From NCBI GenBank assembly GCA_914767715.1, contig OU612073.1:1366001-1426000 (forward strand): a DNA stretch of 60,000 bases, in the 5' to 3' direction. This document shows, in pieces, positions 35,713 through 48,359 of the stretch; position 1 is the stretch's first letter; every line of letters starts with the position of its first letter. The DNA comes from Membranipora membranacea (Eukaryota; Bryozoa; Gymnolaemata; Cheilostomatida; Membraniporidae). A program made the translations under genes and the position numbers. The notes beneath the pieces were generated by a model, which was not told the origin of the DNA, did not search any database, and was given only the letters and a program-made list of their open reading frames with translations.

Positions 35713-36409
35713 CTTGTCACAATTTTTCAGAGCTGAACTTATCTTTCAAATTTAAACCAAACAATGACAAAAAACTGCATTGTGTCTTGCACAGCGTCAC
35801 AGTCTTGAGCGGTTTTGTAGCACTTTTGTTTGAGTGGGGAGTCGTGGTCTCTTGTATGTTTGTTTGAGAGGGGAGCCAATTCCAAATAAACTGACTTCTG
35901 TTTCTAGGGGAGGTTTTGACTATAAACTGCCAGTAAAATTGGTGAAGCGCCTCAATTATAGTTGTATCATAAAAATCATTCGGCGCTAGACATGATACAG
36001 ATTTAAGGATGGGTGACACACCGTCAGCCGATCATCCATTTACAAATAAGGATGCGACGCTTTCTTAAGGCCTCAGCTCAAAACAGCTCATGAGGCTACA
36101 TCCTGTCAACTCATTTCCTCAGATATGGGTTTATTATTATTGTACACTCTTTATTGTATAGTGGTGTGCAGGGTAGAGTGAAGAAGTAACATTCTTCTCT
36201 GTGAGCTGTGTCATATACATGCTATAATAATGAAGGTTTAGTCCTCACTTGTGATGACTAACTCAAAATACAAACAAATTGAAGCTATAAAAACACGGTG
36301 GGGGGAATTTGTCTCATCACATTATAAGAGACACTGGCAGTCAACTTAAAAAATACCGAAGCAAAATACAAGATAAAGGTGAGTCAGCTAATCTGTGAAA
36401 CTAGCTTTC
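35713..36409. other. Intergenic spacer between the receptor start and the NIP7 fragment
   Basis: About 0.7 kb, which must include the receptor's promoter and 5' untranslated region if the ATG at 35712 is right. No clear TATA box or other element was identified. Confidence 0.4.
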
Positions 36410-36599
36410 TCAAGTTAATGTACCCTCCTCTCTTATATAAAGTCCGATATCAGCTTGATGGAACACTACAATATTCATAGGATCAGAAGTTCTTCATTCT
36501 CCAGTTGATTTGGCAGCCACACCAAAACCCTAAAAATAAAAGAGCAGAGTGTTTTAGGAGGCTGTCACGATATGGATAGAAATTTCTAAGTGTTCAAAA

Positions 36600-36886
36600 C
36601 ACTGAATTAGATTCTTCTCTTAGAATGGAAATAGTATCATAGCGTTATACGGTTAGGACACTAAACACAGGGACCCATCTGACTGTTATCTGATTGGCTG
36701 TCCCTAGTAGCATGAATAATTAGCCTGAGAAATTGTCTTGTTTACAAAATTGCAAACAGTAATTATACCCCTACAGTGTCGATGATTAGGGCATTTCTAG
36801 ATTGCTACTAGGGACTGGCTATTTTCGCAAGCCCTTTGTTTTGCAAAAGAAAGCTAATGATGCTATTCCAGATATGGAATTCAATG
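36600..36886 (+). mobile_element. hAT-type MITE, copy C (287 bp)
   Basis: Begins CACTGAATTAGATTC, ends GGAATTCAATG, with a perfect 8-bp target duplication GTTCAAAA (36592-36599, 36887-36894). Inserted in the last intron of the NIP7 fragment, about 70 bp before its final exon. Confidence 0.9.
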
Positions 36887-39689
36887 GTTCAAAAGTTTAT
36901 ACGCAGATAATTTGTAAGCAATAATTGGTGAATAAAAAGAACCTCAATCTAAGGATATCAAGGTTATGTGGAACCAAATTGGATGCTGGCGGATGGATCT
37001 CTCTCAAGCTCATGTGACATAACAATGTGAATGCCCGAGAATGCAAATGTCCTAAATGATAAAATGTTCACAATACATTTTTTGTTAAGTTTTGGTGAAT
37101 TTTGAGTTTACTTCACATTTTGGTTTCTGTTTGAGTTATTTAGCTTAAATAGTTTAGCTTTTATCAATGTGTAAAGATTCTATCTCATCGCCCTTCTCAA
37201 TTAAAATTCAGAATGCAATGTCCTAAATGATTGTCCAATCACTCAAAGCCTTATGTAAACAATGCTCCAACCAACCACCCTGCTCCAACTAAAAGGGTTA
37301 CGAGAAGCCAGTGAGCATACATTTTTAAATGGATGGAAACATGAGAAGACAGCTTGTTTTCTGCGGACCTGGCAGTGGGGTAAGATGTAAAATCGCCTTC
37401 TCCCATGTACAAAATTTAGCTATTTTTTATTCTCTCTGGAATGAAAGATGGGCTGACAGAAACATCCCCAGTATTATTCAAAGACAATAGTTGCAACCGG
37501 ATCAGAAACGAATATCATTCAAACATAAATGTTCAAAATCCACACAGTGCTCAATTCAAAAAAGTGAAGTTGGCCTGCTTCGAGTATGTAGCTATAAAAA
37601 CAGCCAGTCGAGGGTCAAAAGACTTTGATGAAGACAGAAATCCTGTACATACAGACCATCCGTCACCTGCAACCAAACTTTCAGTGCAGTAAGTTCGAAA
37701 TCATATAGAGAGTTTCCCATATTTGGAGCCCCACTATGTGAGAAAAGAAAACCAAAATGATTTGCTCACTATCTTCTATATATAGGCTATAATGTGTACA
37801 AGGAAAGGTTTATATCTGAATACCAGCAAGATGAGATTTTGAATGAATGGAAATAGCATGAGATCTATAACACTCGATACGACCAGACAAGGAGTTCTGC
37901 GAGATCAGATGCAGATAACCCACACGCCTGATCAACCTAATCCTTTGGTCTAACTTGTGTGTACCACAAAATCAAAATTCCCACATGAGCTATGTGTTGC
38001 AGCTCTTTATACGGCAAACTCCTGCAATACTGAAAATCACACAGCGCTGCTGCGAGCGTCGTCATAGCTCAATCGCTGATATGGACAACCTGCGCAGCTT
38101 CATTGAAGGTCAGCTGCCAGATGGATTATTTTCACCTGTTTCATGGGTATAAGAACTGAAGCTCATCAAACCGTGTGGAATGTAAATTTTTGTGCACATT
38201 ATGAGATCAGAGGGTTTTTCAATTACAAAGAAAAGGTTGAAATAAACAGCTATCAGGGCACAGCTTCAGGCACCCTACCATCGGGATATAATAGATAAGG
38301 TGAGTTTTTTTTTAGATGGGAGGTAGCCAGCGCCCTTTTAAGGTGCTCAACAACAAATAAGGACGCAACAAACACCTTAAAAAATAACAGGACCGGCTCA
38401 ACAAGGAAATTAAGTGATGAAAAAGCAAGTTTAGTAAGGTTTACCCAAGTTTAATAAAGTTGAATAAGGTTTAATAAAGTTTAGAAAATATTTACTTCAG
38501 CTTTCTCAGAAGGTTGGACTGACAAAATTCTATGATAAACTGCTTTTTAAAAACATCAATTCAATTCCATTCTTTCTTTTTTCACACAGCCTGATTTGTA
38601 GTGTTACTAGTATTACAGGTAATAAAGTATTTATGTGCAACAAAAAGGTTTATGTGTGAGGATGATTATTTTAGTGTACACTGGAGGAGACTAATTATGT
38701 ATTATAGATTCAAAACACAATTTCTACCCTTGATGGTGTTTGTTGTGATTGTCGTACTTGTAAAATGATAAGTAGATCATGGCGTCCGTCCTAACTGATA
38801 ACATTGTTCAAAGACCTATGAAAACCAAAGCACTTGATGCGTTATACAATCATTGAATCACAATAATTCCGGAAATTTCATTGATAAACATAGCCATTTT
38901 TTAAATGTGTTATAACCAAAAGTTTGCATTGCATTATTTAGGACGTTTGAATTCTAAGCCAGTGAATTGATAAAACCATAAGACTCGGAAAATGAAATGG
39001 CCCAATATTCTTAGTTATATGACTAACTATGTTGAATTGGAATTTAGACATAAAGACCAGTGCTGCAAAATTCAAAATTGTAACAAAGATATAATGGAAA
39101 AAAGAAGTCATCCTATACAAATGCGCGGTATATCCATGTAATGATTGAACAGCATGTAAAACTATTGACTTTATATTGTTGAATTGTGGGAGATGTCTTA
39201 TTATTTAATTCAGACTTGAGACGGCAACTGTGTTATTATTTTGATTGCAATCAAGGAGATTGATAGCGTGTCTCATACACATAAAATTAGGAGGTACACA
39301 ACTCCGATAAACACAAAATCCCAAAAAACTGTTCCAACAGGTTCCACGAAGCACACAGAGCAACATCTTATCGAAGCCTTATATACTTGATTACTTCACT
39401 CACTGACCTACAAGTATATTCATTGAGATATTCACACAAGGTTAATATAAATTATTATCTCACAATAGTAAACTTACCAATGGAATATCACCCATGTTAT
39501 ATATAATAACTCCCTGATATTTCTCAGTGTTTTCTGTTATTCGTCCAAGGCCTGATTTCATGATATGATGTCCATATAGGAAGGTCTGCTCGGCCGCAGA
39601 CTTCAACCAAATCTTAAACTAAAATAATTGAAACAAAATGTTGAAAGTAATTTAAAAGAGAAATGATGTTAGTGATTAAGCGTCTACCT

Positions 39690-39802
39690 CACTCAGATAT
39701 CTAAAGGTAGAGACTGTTATCCTGGAGGAGGGGCCTTATAGTTACCTCACTCAGATATCTAAAGGTAGTGACTGTTATCCTAGAGGAGGGGCCTTATAGT
39801 TA
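39690..39802. repeat. Two-copy direct repeat, about 58 bp
   Basis: CTCACTCAGATATCTAAAGG through GGCCTTATAGTTA occurs twice head to tail with two or three differences. In an intron of the NIP7 fragment. Confidence 0.8.
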
Positions 39803-40146
39803 AAAATGATGTAATGACACACTAATTATTCCTTGTAGAGATGAACAGGACTTGCCTGAAGATTAGTTTGAAAAGTTTTCAATTTTCATGGAACTGTATG
39901 TCTTCTGACTGAATGATTTGGGATCTATTTGTGTAATTATGAGCTAAGGGTTTGGTTTGAATTGATTAGCATGTTTTGTGTTGCAAGTGAATAAGGAAGC
40001 CTTGCTCATTCTTACTGACAGTTCCTTGGTAGGCTTATTACTACAGACAAATGGTAAGTATGCCAGAGTGACTGTATTTTTTTCAATATATAACAAAGTA
40101 AATAATAATATACATGCAGAGCACTGCAAAGAAAATCAGATCAGCC

Positions 40147-40612
40147 CCTAGACTTAATAATAAACCTAGACAGCACACTATATGGAGCATTAGCATTGAG
40201 GCACTTAATTGTAGGTGACGTAAAGACAGTGCAAGGTGTAGTAGCATTGGTGTTATCATTGACTTGAAGCTTATATACAGGTTTTTTGTTGATAACTCGA
40301 TCAATTTTGATCTGATTTTGAGTTGGAAAATTGCAATAGATTTAGCGGCTTGTCATAAACAGTTTGATACAAATTTTAGACAAAAAATTGTTTTGAAGAA
40401 GAGATAACATCAAAATAACAAGATACTGCTGATTGTAAACTCAAAATCCAATCAAAATTGATCGAGTTATCAAAAAATAACCTGGATTATGGACAGTAAA
40501 CCAATGATAATACCAATGCTACTACACCTTCAAATGTCGTTACGTTGCACATAATTGAGTGCCTCACTTCAGCTGTATACAGTTTACTGTCTAGGTTTAT
40601 TTTTAAGTCTAT
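40147..40612. mobile_element. Fold-back element, about 160-bp imperfect arms
   Basis: The left arm starts CCTAGACTTAATAATAAACC and pairs with the arm ending GGTTTATTTTTAAGTCTATG. Internal blocks (GTAGTAGCATTGGTGTTATC, GATAACTCGATCAATTTTGA) also have inverted partners. A diverged relative is at about 54770-54990. Intronic in the NIP7 fragment. Confidence 0.7.
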
Positions 40613-41151
40613 GAGTCGGCCTCATGATGTAATAAACCTTATATACCTGGGAACAATGCATTGTGGGATATTCATAATCATGCCTTAGCCTACTGGAATG
40701 TCTATGACAAAAGTTGGAATTTTTTCTTACATTTACTTAAAATCCTGGTCACTTATCCTTGGCTAGCTACCCCCAGCAACGCCAGAGTCTTTGCACACAT
40801 TGGTTGATTAACTTATTCGGCCCTGGTTATTATCACGATGCAGCTGATAATACACACGAAAATACCCAGATGCATAACAACTCTAACTTGAAGTAGTAAT
40901 TGTCTCCCAGTGATTAAAAGAATAGTCTTTCCCCGATTTCCTTGGATGTCAAAGAGAGATCACTTCCATGACTATTTAGAGCACAGTACAATGTTTATTT
41001 CCTGAAATCATACCTTTGCATAAGGAGCCAGGAAATCTAAAGCTGTGATGTGGAGCATGAACTTGCCAGTTTTTGTGAATTTCCAAAACAAGTTCCGAAG
41101 CTGATGAGCTCGTCCCTGCCGATATTGCAGGCGATCTTCATCAGACTCTCC

Positions 41152-43902
41152 CTGTAATATGATGGAGTAAGGTCAACAATGCCTGCGTCATAGATGTGAA
41201 TATCTGTGAAATGCTAACTGTGAAGCATATCCAGTTAGGTCTTCTTTACGCAAAAGATGATATATCAAATCACTGTCACTCATAATAAAGTACCAAGATA
41301 TATATATATATATATATATTTATATATTATATATATATGATTCATTGCCGATAAAACCTAGCAACCATAAAATATAACAAATACTTTGAAATACCACCAG
41401 CAACAGAGGCAATGTTCAGGTCCCTCATGGTATCGCTTAAATAATTTGATAGAGTTCGTTCCGAGTTCCACTTCGCGTTTCTTCACTATTCAACTTATAC
41501 AGCCTATCAGCAGGAGAGAGCAACACCAGATGCATACAAGGACTGTATAATCCGTGTATAGGCCTTATTTTGATGAGCAGGTTTAAAAAATTAGAGTGAT
41601 CATAACATCGTTATTGCAGACAAGGAAGTGATGACCATTGTCCTAGAAAGCTTTATGGCCTGTGTCCCAGACTACGATTTCTAATGGTCTGAGTGGTTAG
41701 ACTTGTCCCCCAACAATTGCTGGTCTGCCGGCTATGAATGAGATGAGAACTCCAACTATTGAAGCTCAATAGATCTACCTAGACCTACCGCTGCAGCCTA
41801 CTTACTTGCAGTAAAATATTCTATCTCTGTGACATCTGAAGCAGTAAGTCCCATCGGGTCTGTCGATGAGCAGTTTTATGTTTTCTCCTATGCTGTAAAA
41901 AAAAGAAAAATAAATATTCATCTTGCTGTTGCTGATCAATTTTCGCATTGTTCTAAATACTGCTTTGCTCTGGTCATGGGATCAGGACTTGTCATCAAAC
42001 ACTGCAACAATCACCATTTGATTGCTCCTCTGTGAGTGAGCGTGACTTTCCAAAATATCTCACTTATCAATGTACTATTTACATTCTGAACAAACAATTT
42101 GGGAATAAATTCGTCTATTTGAAAGCCCAAGTGAGCCAGGATTCTGGGCGTAGTGATGGCGACTTTCGGATCAAAAACTTGCGCTCAATCTAATTGATCC
42201 CCCCTCCAGTACCAAATTTTCTTTACTTATCGATTAAGGTCCAGCCAAACTCAGGATGATTTCATTTGGCTTCTGCTGGGAACTTGTTAGCAGAATACTG
42301 ACCCTCACATGTGATCACAGCCCCACACATGCACACATTCCAACATACGAGCATGGTCCATATGTGCACGCAGATCCACATGTGAACACGGTCGCACATG
42401 TGAACCAAATGTGCACACAGTCCAACATGTGCGCAAAGTAAGTTCCACTTTTTTATTCAATCATTGATTATTACAGTCTGTTTCATGCCTTCTAAAATCA
42501 ATACTCTGTCAATGCAGTTCAAACAGTAATGTTAGCCTAAGGGTTTTAAAATTCAGTTCCAAGATGACTCATGGATTGCAATAAGGAGGATCACTAAGGA
42601 ACAAAGTTTGAATGATCAAAGGTTCCCAGACTTGTGTTATATGCACACTGTCCTTGCTCAGAGCCTAGTCCTCAATGCAGGCAACCTGCTGTGTAGGCCT
42701 GTTATGGATTGCTGCGCCTTCTTGTGTATATACAATGATGCTTTTGCTAAGCTGCTGTACAATATTCGCTAATTAACATGTCTGACATTTGCTGATGTAA
42801 ACTAAATGGTTTGAAGGTGGAGTCCAAGCCAGGGATGCCGGGGATTAATCATACTTGGACATTTGCTGGTGAAATCGAAAACCATTGGTTGAAGACTAAC
42901 CAGTGACCAAGTTTTGTCAGATTTGCTTTGTAAAAGATTTGATGCTCTACTAAGACTACTTGGCTATTAATATTTTGTTATTAATAATATTAATAACTAT
43001 TTTATTATTTTATTAATACAATTTAATTTTAATTTTCATAGCTATCAAAATGCCTATCATAGGCACCAAAATGAACATACATTTTCCCTAAGTATTGTAT
43101 GTATGTTTACTTTGGTTTGTAATTGTAGTGATTCTGTCCTGTGTGTGTGTGTACGTACTGTCTGTGTGCAAGTGGTGTAACCCACTCCACTGGCTTGCAA
43201 GCTTGAAACTTAGCTGACAAGTGTTTCACTTCACAACTCAACTGTCAACTAACATTTAAGTTCATTATGAAATGTCATTTGACTTGGTTGGTTGTAAGTA
43301 AGCAAGGAGTTGGAGTTCCGGTCTCTTGTTTGAATTGATTGAAGTAACTACTAGTATGTAGTAAGTATTTTAGTAAGTAAGTAAAAAACTGTCTAGTAAG
43401 TAAGTAAAAATAAGTAAGGTATGTATGTAAGTTGAGCTGTACATGGATTGGACATCTATTTGGTTGTGCTAGCTTTAAAACCCTAAGCTAACAAGTTTAT
43501 TTATTCATAACTTATTAAACAAAGCATCTTCTTTGTTTAACATCTAATAATATACAACTAACAAAATGAAAAAGGATGCAGACGAATGATTAAATTAGGC
43601 CAATAAAAAGAGCCTTTACAATAATGAAATACCAATCAAGTAATAGATAACATAAAGGACTTTCACTTTACAAAGTGAAACTACTAAATAATAATAACAA
43701 AACTGTAATACGTAACATAAGTAAGTAAAAGTAATACACACTACAAGCTGCAAGCTTTTCAAAGAATGTTCCTGTTTCTTCATCAGTAAGGGGCCTCATA
43801 TTTGAAGCGAAATAGTATATACACAGAGCACCAATGTTCAATTGGTCTATAGGTATGAATTTATATTTGAATTGTCTATTTTATGATGCCTGTGTCAACT
43901 GT
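41152..43902. other. No gene recognised; microsatellites and a short tandem repeat
   Basis: Includes an (AT)n tract at about 41299-41336, a tRNA-like A-box remnant near 41690 (GGTCTGAGTGGTTAGAC) and a degenerate repeat of CACATGTG-type motifs at about 42300-42430. The missing 5' exon of NIP7 would be expected here, but I could not find it. Confidence 0.4.
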
Positions 43903-45130
43903 CATGGGCCCCTGGGAGTGGGACTTACATGTCTTTACTTTGCCAATGTCCACTATCGTATCAACCACCCAAAAAACACCAAACAGGGTAAGACACAAAC
44001 ATTTTTTTGTTTACAACCTACCTTGAAATCTCTCACACTAACTCACTCATCCTTCCTCTTTCATTTGCTTCAGGTTTGAAGTTTCTAGCACAAACAGAGC
44101 TGACTTTATGGACCAGAGAAAAAAATACTTCTACAAAATTCACAAAAACCTGAGTAGGCTGAAATGGCTGCATGAGTAATGACATCCCCACATGATTATT
44201 GTACTCTTTTTTTATTTCACTAAATTGGTTCTTTTTACACTCATATATGATTTCTCATAGTTTATTAGAAGCTTAAAAATTAATGAATATAATTTAGAAC
44301 TCATATATGAGTGTAAAAAGATCCAATTTAGTGAAATAAAAAAAAAGTACAATAATCATGTGGGGATGTCAATGGGTAACTGTAAATGGCTGAACAGAAT
44401 TTCTCAGACTACTATTATTGTTTGATTCTTTACATGATTGGCTAAGTTTGCGTAAGCATGGACAATTCTTTATATTCTTCTCATTAAATTATTTATTTTA
44501 AGTTTCCATTCACCTTGGTTTCTTTCAATTTTATTCGCAGTAAATTTTTCGTCGTTACACTACTAGTGAATGGATGGAAAGTAGCCCCCCCTCCCCTATA
44601 AACAAAGCTTGTAAAGACTGGCTAGATGGAAGGTTGAGCTGGATAATGTTTCTGGTAGCCAATTTCCAGAACACCATCCGATTTTGTCAGAAATGGCACA
44701 TTGATTGCTTCATTTGCTTGTCCTAAATTGGTTATATTAGGTGCCAACAGGAACTTAGTGATAGTCACCCAGAGAAATGACTACAAATAATAATTTTAGT
44801 CTGAGAAATTCTGTTCAGCTGTTCAGTCTGTTCAGCAATTAACAGTTACCGGATGTCAATACTCATGCAGCCATTTCAGCCTACTCAGGTTTTTGTGAAT
44901 TTTGTAGAAGTATTTTTTTCTCTGGTCCATAAAGTCAGCTCTGTTTGTGCTAGAAACTTCAAACCTGAAGCAAATGAAAGAGGAAGGATGAGTGAGTTAG
45001 TGTGAGAGATTTCAAGGTAGGTTGTAAACAAAAAAAAAATTTGTGTCTTACCCTGTTTGGTGTTTTTTGGGTGGTTGATACGATAGTGGACATTGGCAAA
45101 GTAAAGACATGTAAGTCCCAGGGGCCCATG
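43903..45130. repeat. 1.2-kb inverted repeat with a nested hairpin
   Basis: Outer arms of about 290 bp (43903-44190 and about 44845-45130) are near-identical inverted copies: CATGGGCCCCTGGGA... pairs with ...TCCCAGGGGCCCATG. Inside, 44180-44371 forms a second palindrome (TGACATCCCCACATGATTAT with its complement, loop near 44275). The arms keep short open frames but no domain I recognise. Confidence 0.85.
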
Positions 45131-46785
45131 GCCTGTGTGTACCTACTAAAAAAGCATGTTAAACCAGTGAGAACTCTACAAATACTGACTCTCTAAAAAT
45201 GACCTTAATTCTGATTGAATAGTGAGGTAAATGCTGTGCTTCTCAACACATAAAAGAAATTGAGGCTAATAACAGTGCAACAGCGATGATTGGACAATGC
45301 ACATATTTTACCTTGTTTGATTGGCCAGTGTAGGATTTTACAATCCTGATCTAATCTGAAAGCTGCTTCGGCAACATTTTTCATTCCTGCCTTCTGTGAC
45401 TCTCCTACCTACCATACCTACATAGAAATAGAGCTGTATCGATGTCCATGCTCTCCTAGCTGACAATTTTTTTCATTCTGTAGACTGGTTTGCCCTAAAT
45501 TACAAGACCCCAACTGTTCCTTCCTGTGTTACGTTATTGAATGCGATACAAGGTGGTTCAACTTAGCCCGATGCTAAGTAAAGTACCGAAATAAATTAAA
45601 AATAAGGGTCAGTAGAGTAGATATAAAATGTTTACCAGAGAGATAGATGCCGACTGCTTGTCAGTCCCAGTATATCCAGGCAAGGAGTTCCTCCTTGGTC
45701 CGGGTGAGACTATGATTGGAATGGATACCAATGGTGTGTGAATAATGAGTAACCTTCAGATAGATAGATAGATGTAATGGCCTGTAAACCATCTGTACAT
45801 GAGTTCAATATGAGTACCATGTGAGAGGCAAGTGAGTACTCCTTGTTTAGGTCAGTTAAGTGAGCAAGTTAGTAGTAATGGCCTGTAAACCATCTGTATG
45901 TGTGCTCCATGTAAGTAGTGGAATACAACCAGTCATGGGTTAAGCCAGCGACATCCCAGAAGGCAAGTCAGGGTTTTCCAACTGTGTCAGCCGTGTTTAT
46001 GACAAAACAGAGGGTGGGCTGCCCCTAAAGAGAGACGCAAGTTGCCGGAAGTCCTCATACTGAGAGTGTTATACATCCTAGAAAACTAGACTGCATCCTA
46101 GAGGTGAGGCCTTGGGGACCTCCTTATCGTAAGTGTGCAACTAGCTGCCAGCAATGAAGAGGGAGTTCATTGCTGCCAGAAACTGAAACAGGCACTAATG
46201 CACCAATTGGCAGTGACTCCACTTTGATCTTAGCCAATATGCCGAGAAGCAATGTGTCAGCGACAGTCCATTGGAACGCGCCAGTTCCCAGAGCTATGGC
46301 AATATTTGCAAGCCACCTTTTCCAAGTTTTAACTTAAATAGTGCGCTATTGTACTGGCTGGAGGAGATAATGACCGGAATAAATACAGTTGAGAATAACA
46401 TTCAGTAATTATGATGATGTCTCAGTAATTATCAATGCAGAAAGCTGTGGTTGGGTGTAATAACATTTTAATTACTACAGGTTGTGTGGAAAAGTATCTC
46501 ACTTTCCTTCCGTATAATCCTTTATGTCCGTGTTATGGGCGCTAAAGGATAACTATACCATAGGTGATACTTATATATGAAACTGATATGTATGACTTAG
46601 TGACTGGAAAAAAAAAGTTGGTGCAGCCATGTTGCAATGTAAGACAAAGTTTAGGTACTTAGTCTGATCCAACACAGGAGTGCTGTAAGACATGTTATAC
46701 ATGTCCTACTCGATTCATTCACTCAGACACTGAAATGATTTGAATGACTTGAAGAATAATACAAATACACAAATACCTTTTGCTG

Positions 46786-46837
46786 ACACTAGTGCCTAGC
46801 CTTGTCATGGCCGCATGACAAGGCTAGGCACTAGTGT
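46786..46837. repeat. Perfect 24-bp-stem hairpin with 4-nt loop
   Basis: ACACTAGTGCCTAGCCTTGT + CATG, loop GCCG, then the exact complement. A perfect 52-nt palindrome standing alone in unannotated DNA. Confidence 0.85.
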
Positions 46838-47269
46838 TAATTTTGACTCCATGCTCCATTGTTCCCAGGCTTGAATTAGTTCTGATGTCTGTTCTTTTAT
46901 TCTAGATTATGTGTGTTGTCTCCGTATTCCAGTGAATGCCGGTTAAAGTTCTCTCTGTAACATGAACACTCAATATGGTAAAATTCAAAGACCAACCACA
47001 CTTCAGCTTTGTATATTTTGTCTACAGGGTAAAAGTAGCCGGGATTGCTCTGGCTATAGGTGTGAGTGCGTGACTTTGTAAAGATTCTAATTTATTTTTA
47101 GGATGCAGCCTCCTATTCATAAAGCTGGAGAACCAGAGGGTGGCAATCCACGAGAGAAACCTATCATCGATGCGTCGGTGGGTTGTTCCACCAAAGTTCC
47201 TCATTTATTTAGATGAGCTAAACTAATATCCCTTATAAGTGTGCCTCTACTAGCAATTGTTTCCTCTCC

Positions 47270-47273
47270 TTTC

Positions 47274-47304
<31 letters not shown>

Positions 47305-47333
47305 CATGTTTACATATGTATATGTATATATAT
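47270..47333. repeat. (TA)n microsatellite
   Basis: TATATA tract with CATG and GTATAT interruptions immediately upstream of the first FARSB exon. Confidence 0.85.
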
Positions 47334-47876
47334 TTGAAAAACTATGTGAGTTGGTGCATGATTACTGTAAACATATTATAAACATGTGTAAAACATATAA
47401 ATTCTTTATATATATGTTTATAACTATACAGACTAAGAGCATTAGACCGCATGCCGCCGCTGCTGTGCTCAGAAATATAAAGTTTACACAGGAGAGATAC
47501 ACCAGCTTCATTGAACTACAGGATAAGCTTCATCAGAATCTCTGCAGGTTTGAGATTATTAATAAGTTTTCAAGCTGAGCTTACAGCCCACAAATGGGCA
47601 TCCTCAGTCTGAGCCCCCAGACTCTTGCCTGGACGCCCCTTCCCCGTCCTTTGTTGGAGTGTAAGGTCTTGTCATGTTAGAATGCAGACAAACACATATC
47701 TCAGTAGAAGAGAGGCCTGTGATGTTTTACCTTCTCCCAAGTGTGTACAGTCAGTTTATTCCATTGTCTTGTTAAGTTCCGAGGGCAGGTTTTGAGACAC
47801 CCTCAATCTGACCTAATAGTCTGTAGAATGGGACCGACTGACACCTACATAACAATAATATCAAGTATTTCATAGA

Positions 47877-47990
47877 CAGTGAACTCCATATCTGGAATAG
47901 CATCAATTGGCTTTCTCTTGGCAAAAAAAGGGCTTGTAAAAAATAGCAAGGCCCTAGTAGCATTCTAGAAATGCCCAAATGATCCACGCT
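47877..47990 (-). mobile_element. Partial hAT-type MITE (copy E)
   Basis: About 114 bp matching one end of copies A-C (CCATATCTGGAATAGCATC, GGGCTTGTAAAAAATAGC, CCTAGTAGCATTCTAGAAATG) and then stopping near the 9-bp duplication of the next element. It is an older copy that was probably interrupted or truncated. Confidence 0.7.
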
Positions 47991-47999
47991 GTAGCATAC

Positions 48000-48359
48000 C
48001 GGGTTCTGGAACACGCGGAAAACGATTTTCCGCGTTTTCCAAAAATGAAAAAACCTGAAATTCAGGCCTTTAGAAGATGGGGATGATATCTTAATGGGTT
48101 ACAGTTCATTTTCTATGCATTGAGATCAATTTTTGAGGAAAAAAAGATTTTCCGCATTATCCAAAAAAAAAATTTTTTTCACTTTATTTTTACCAAAAAC
48201 ACTCATATGATACAGTGGTGATGTCTCAATGTCTTTCCAGTAGTTTTTTTTAGCATCATCATGAAATTCAAGGTGAAAAGCGATTTTTTTTTGAAAACGC
48301 GGAAAATCGTTTTCCGCAATGAAACTGATTTTCCGCCTTTCCGCGTTTTCCAGAACCCG
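48000..48359. mobile_element. Mutator-like MITE with 9-bp target duplication (360 bp)
   Basis: Ends CGGGTTCTGGAA and TTCCAGAACCCG are exact inverted copies, flanked by GTAGCATAC at 47991-47999 and 48360-48368. A 9-bp duplication is typical of MULEs. Subterminal DNA is built from repeats of GCGGAAAACGATTTTCCGCG-like motifs, themselves palindromic and repeated near both ends and the centre. No ORF. Confidence 0.75.

Larger units (their letters stand above)
36410..41151 (-). pseudogene. NIP7: NIP7-like fragment (60S ribosome biogenesis factor), disabled
   Basis: Three exons: 41151-41014, 39618-39478 and 36529-36410. They encode residues from about the middle of NIP7 to its natural end: [15 protein letters not shown], then [34 protein letters not shown]...[27 protein letters not shown]...DPM...VVFHQADIG. 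NIP7 is a PUA-domain protein in pre-rRNA processing and 60S assembly. Two defects: one base missing in an A run of the first exon (GGAAATTC where GGAAAATTC is expected; the exon is 138 nt instead of a phase-keeping 139), and TGA at 36496-36494 where family members have cysteine. The N-terminal exon was not found to the right. Introns are retained, so it is not a retrocopy. A hAT MITE sits directly upstream of the last exon. Sequencing error could explain the A-run but less easily the TGA. Confidence 0.85.

Noticed and set aside
37441-37692. 83-codon plus-strand ORF followed by a good donor (GTAAGTT)
   Set aside because: No recognisable domain, partner exon or acceptor with a clear pyrimidine tract; left as unsupported.
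42300-42430. His-rich peptide encoded by CACATGTG-type repeats
   Set aside because: The ORF is short and arises from a degenerate tandem repeat; no gene context.
43903-45130. CRISPR-like or phage-like repeat organisation
   Set aside because: Eukaryotic gene structure throughout, and the repeats are inverted pairs rather than regularly spaced direct repeats.
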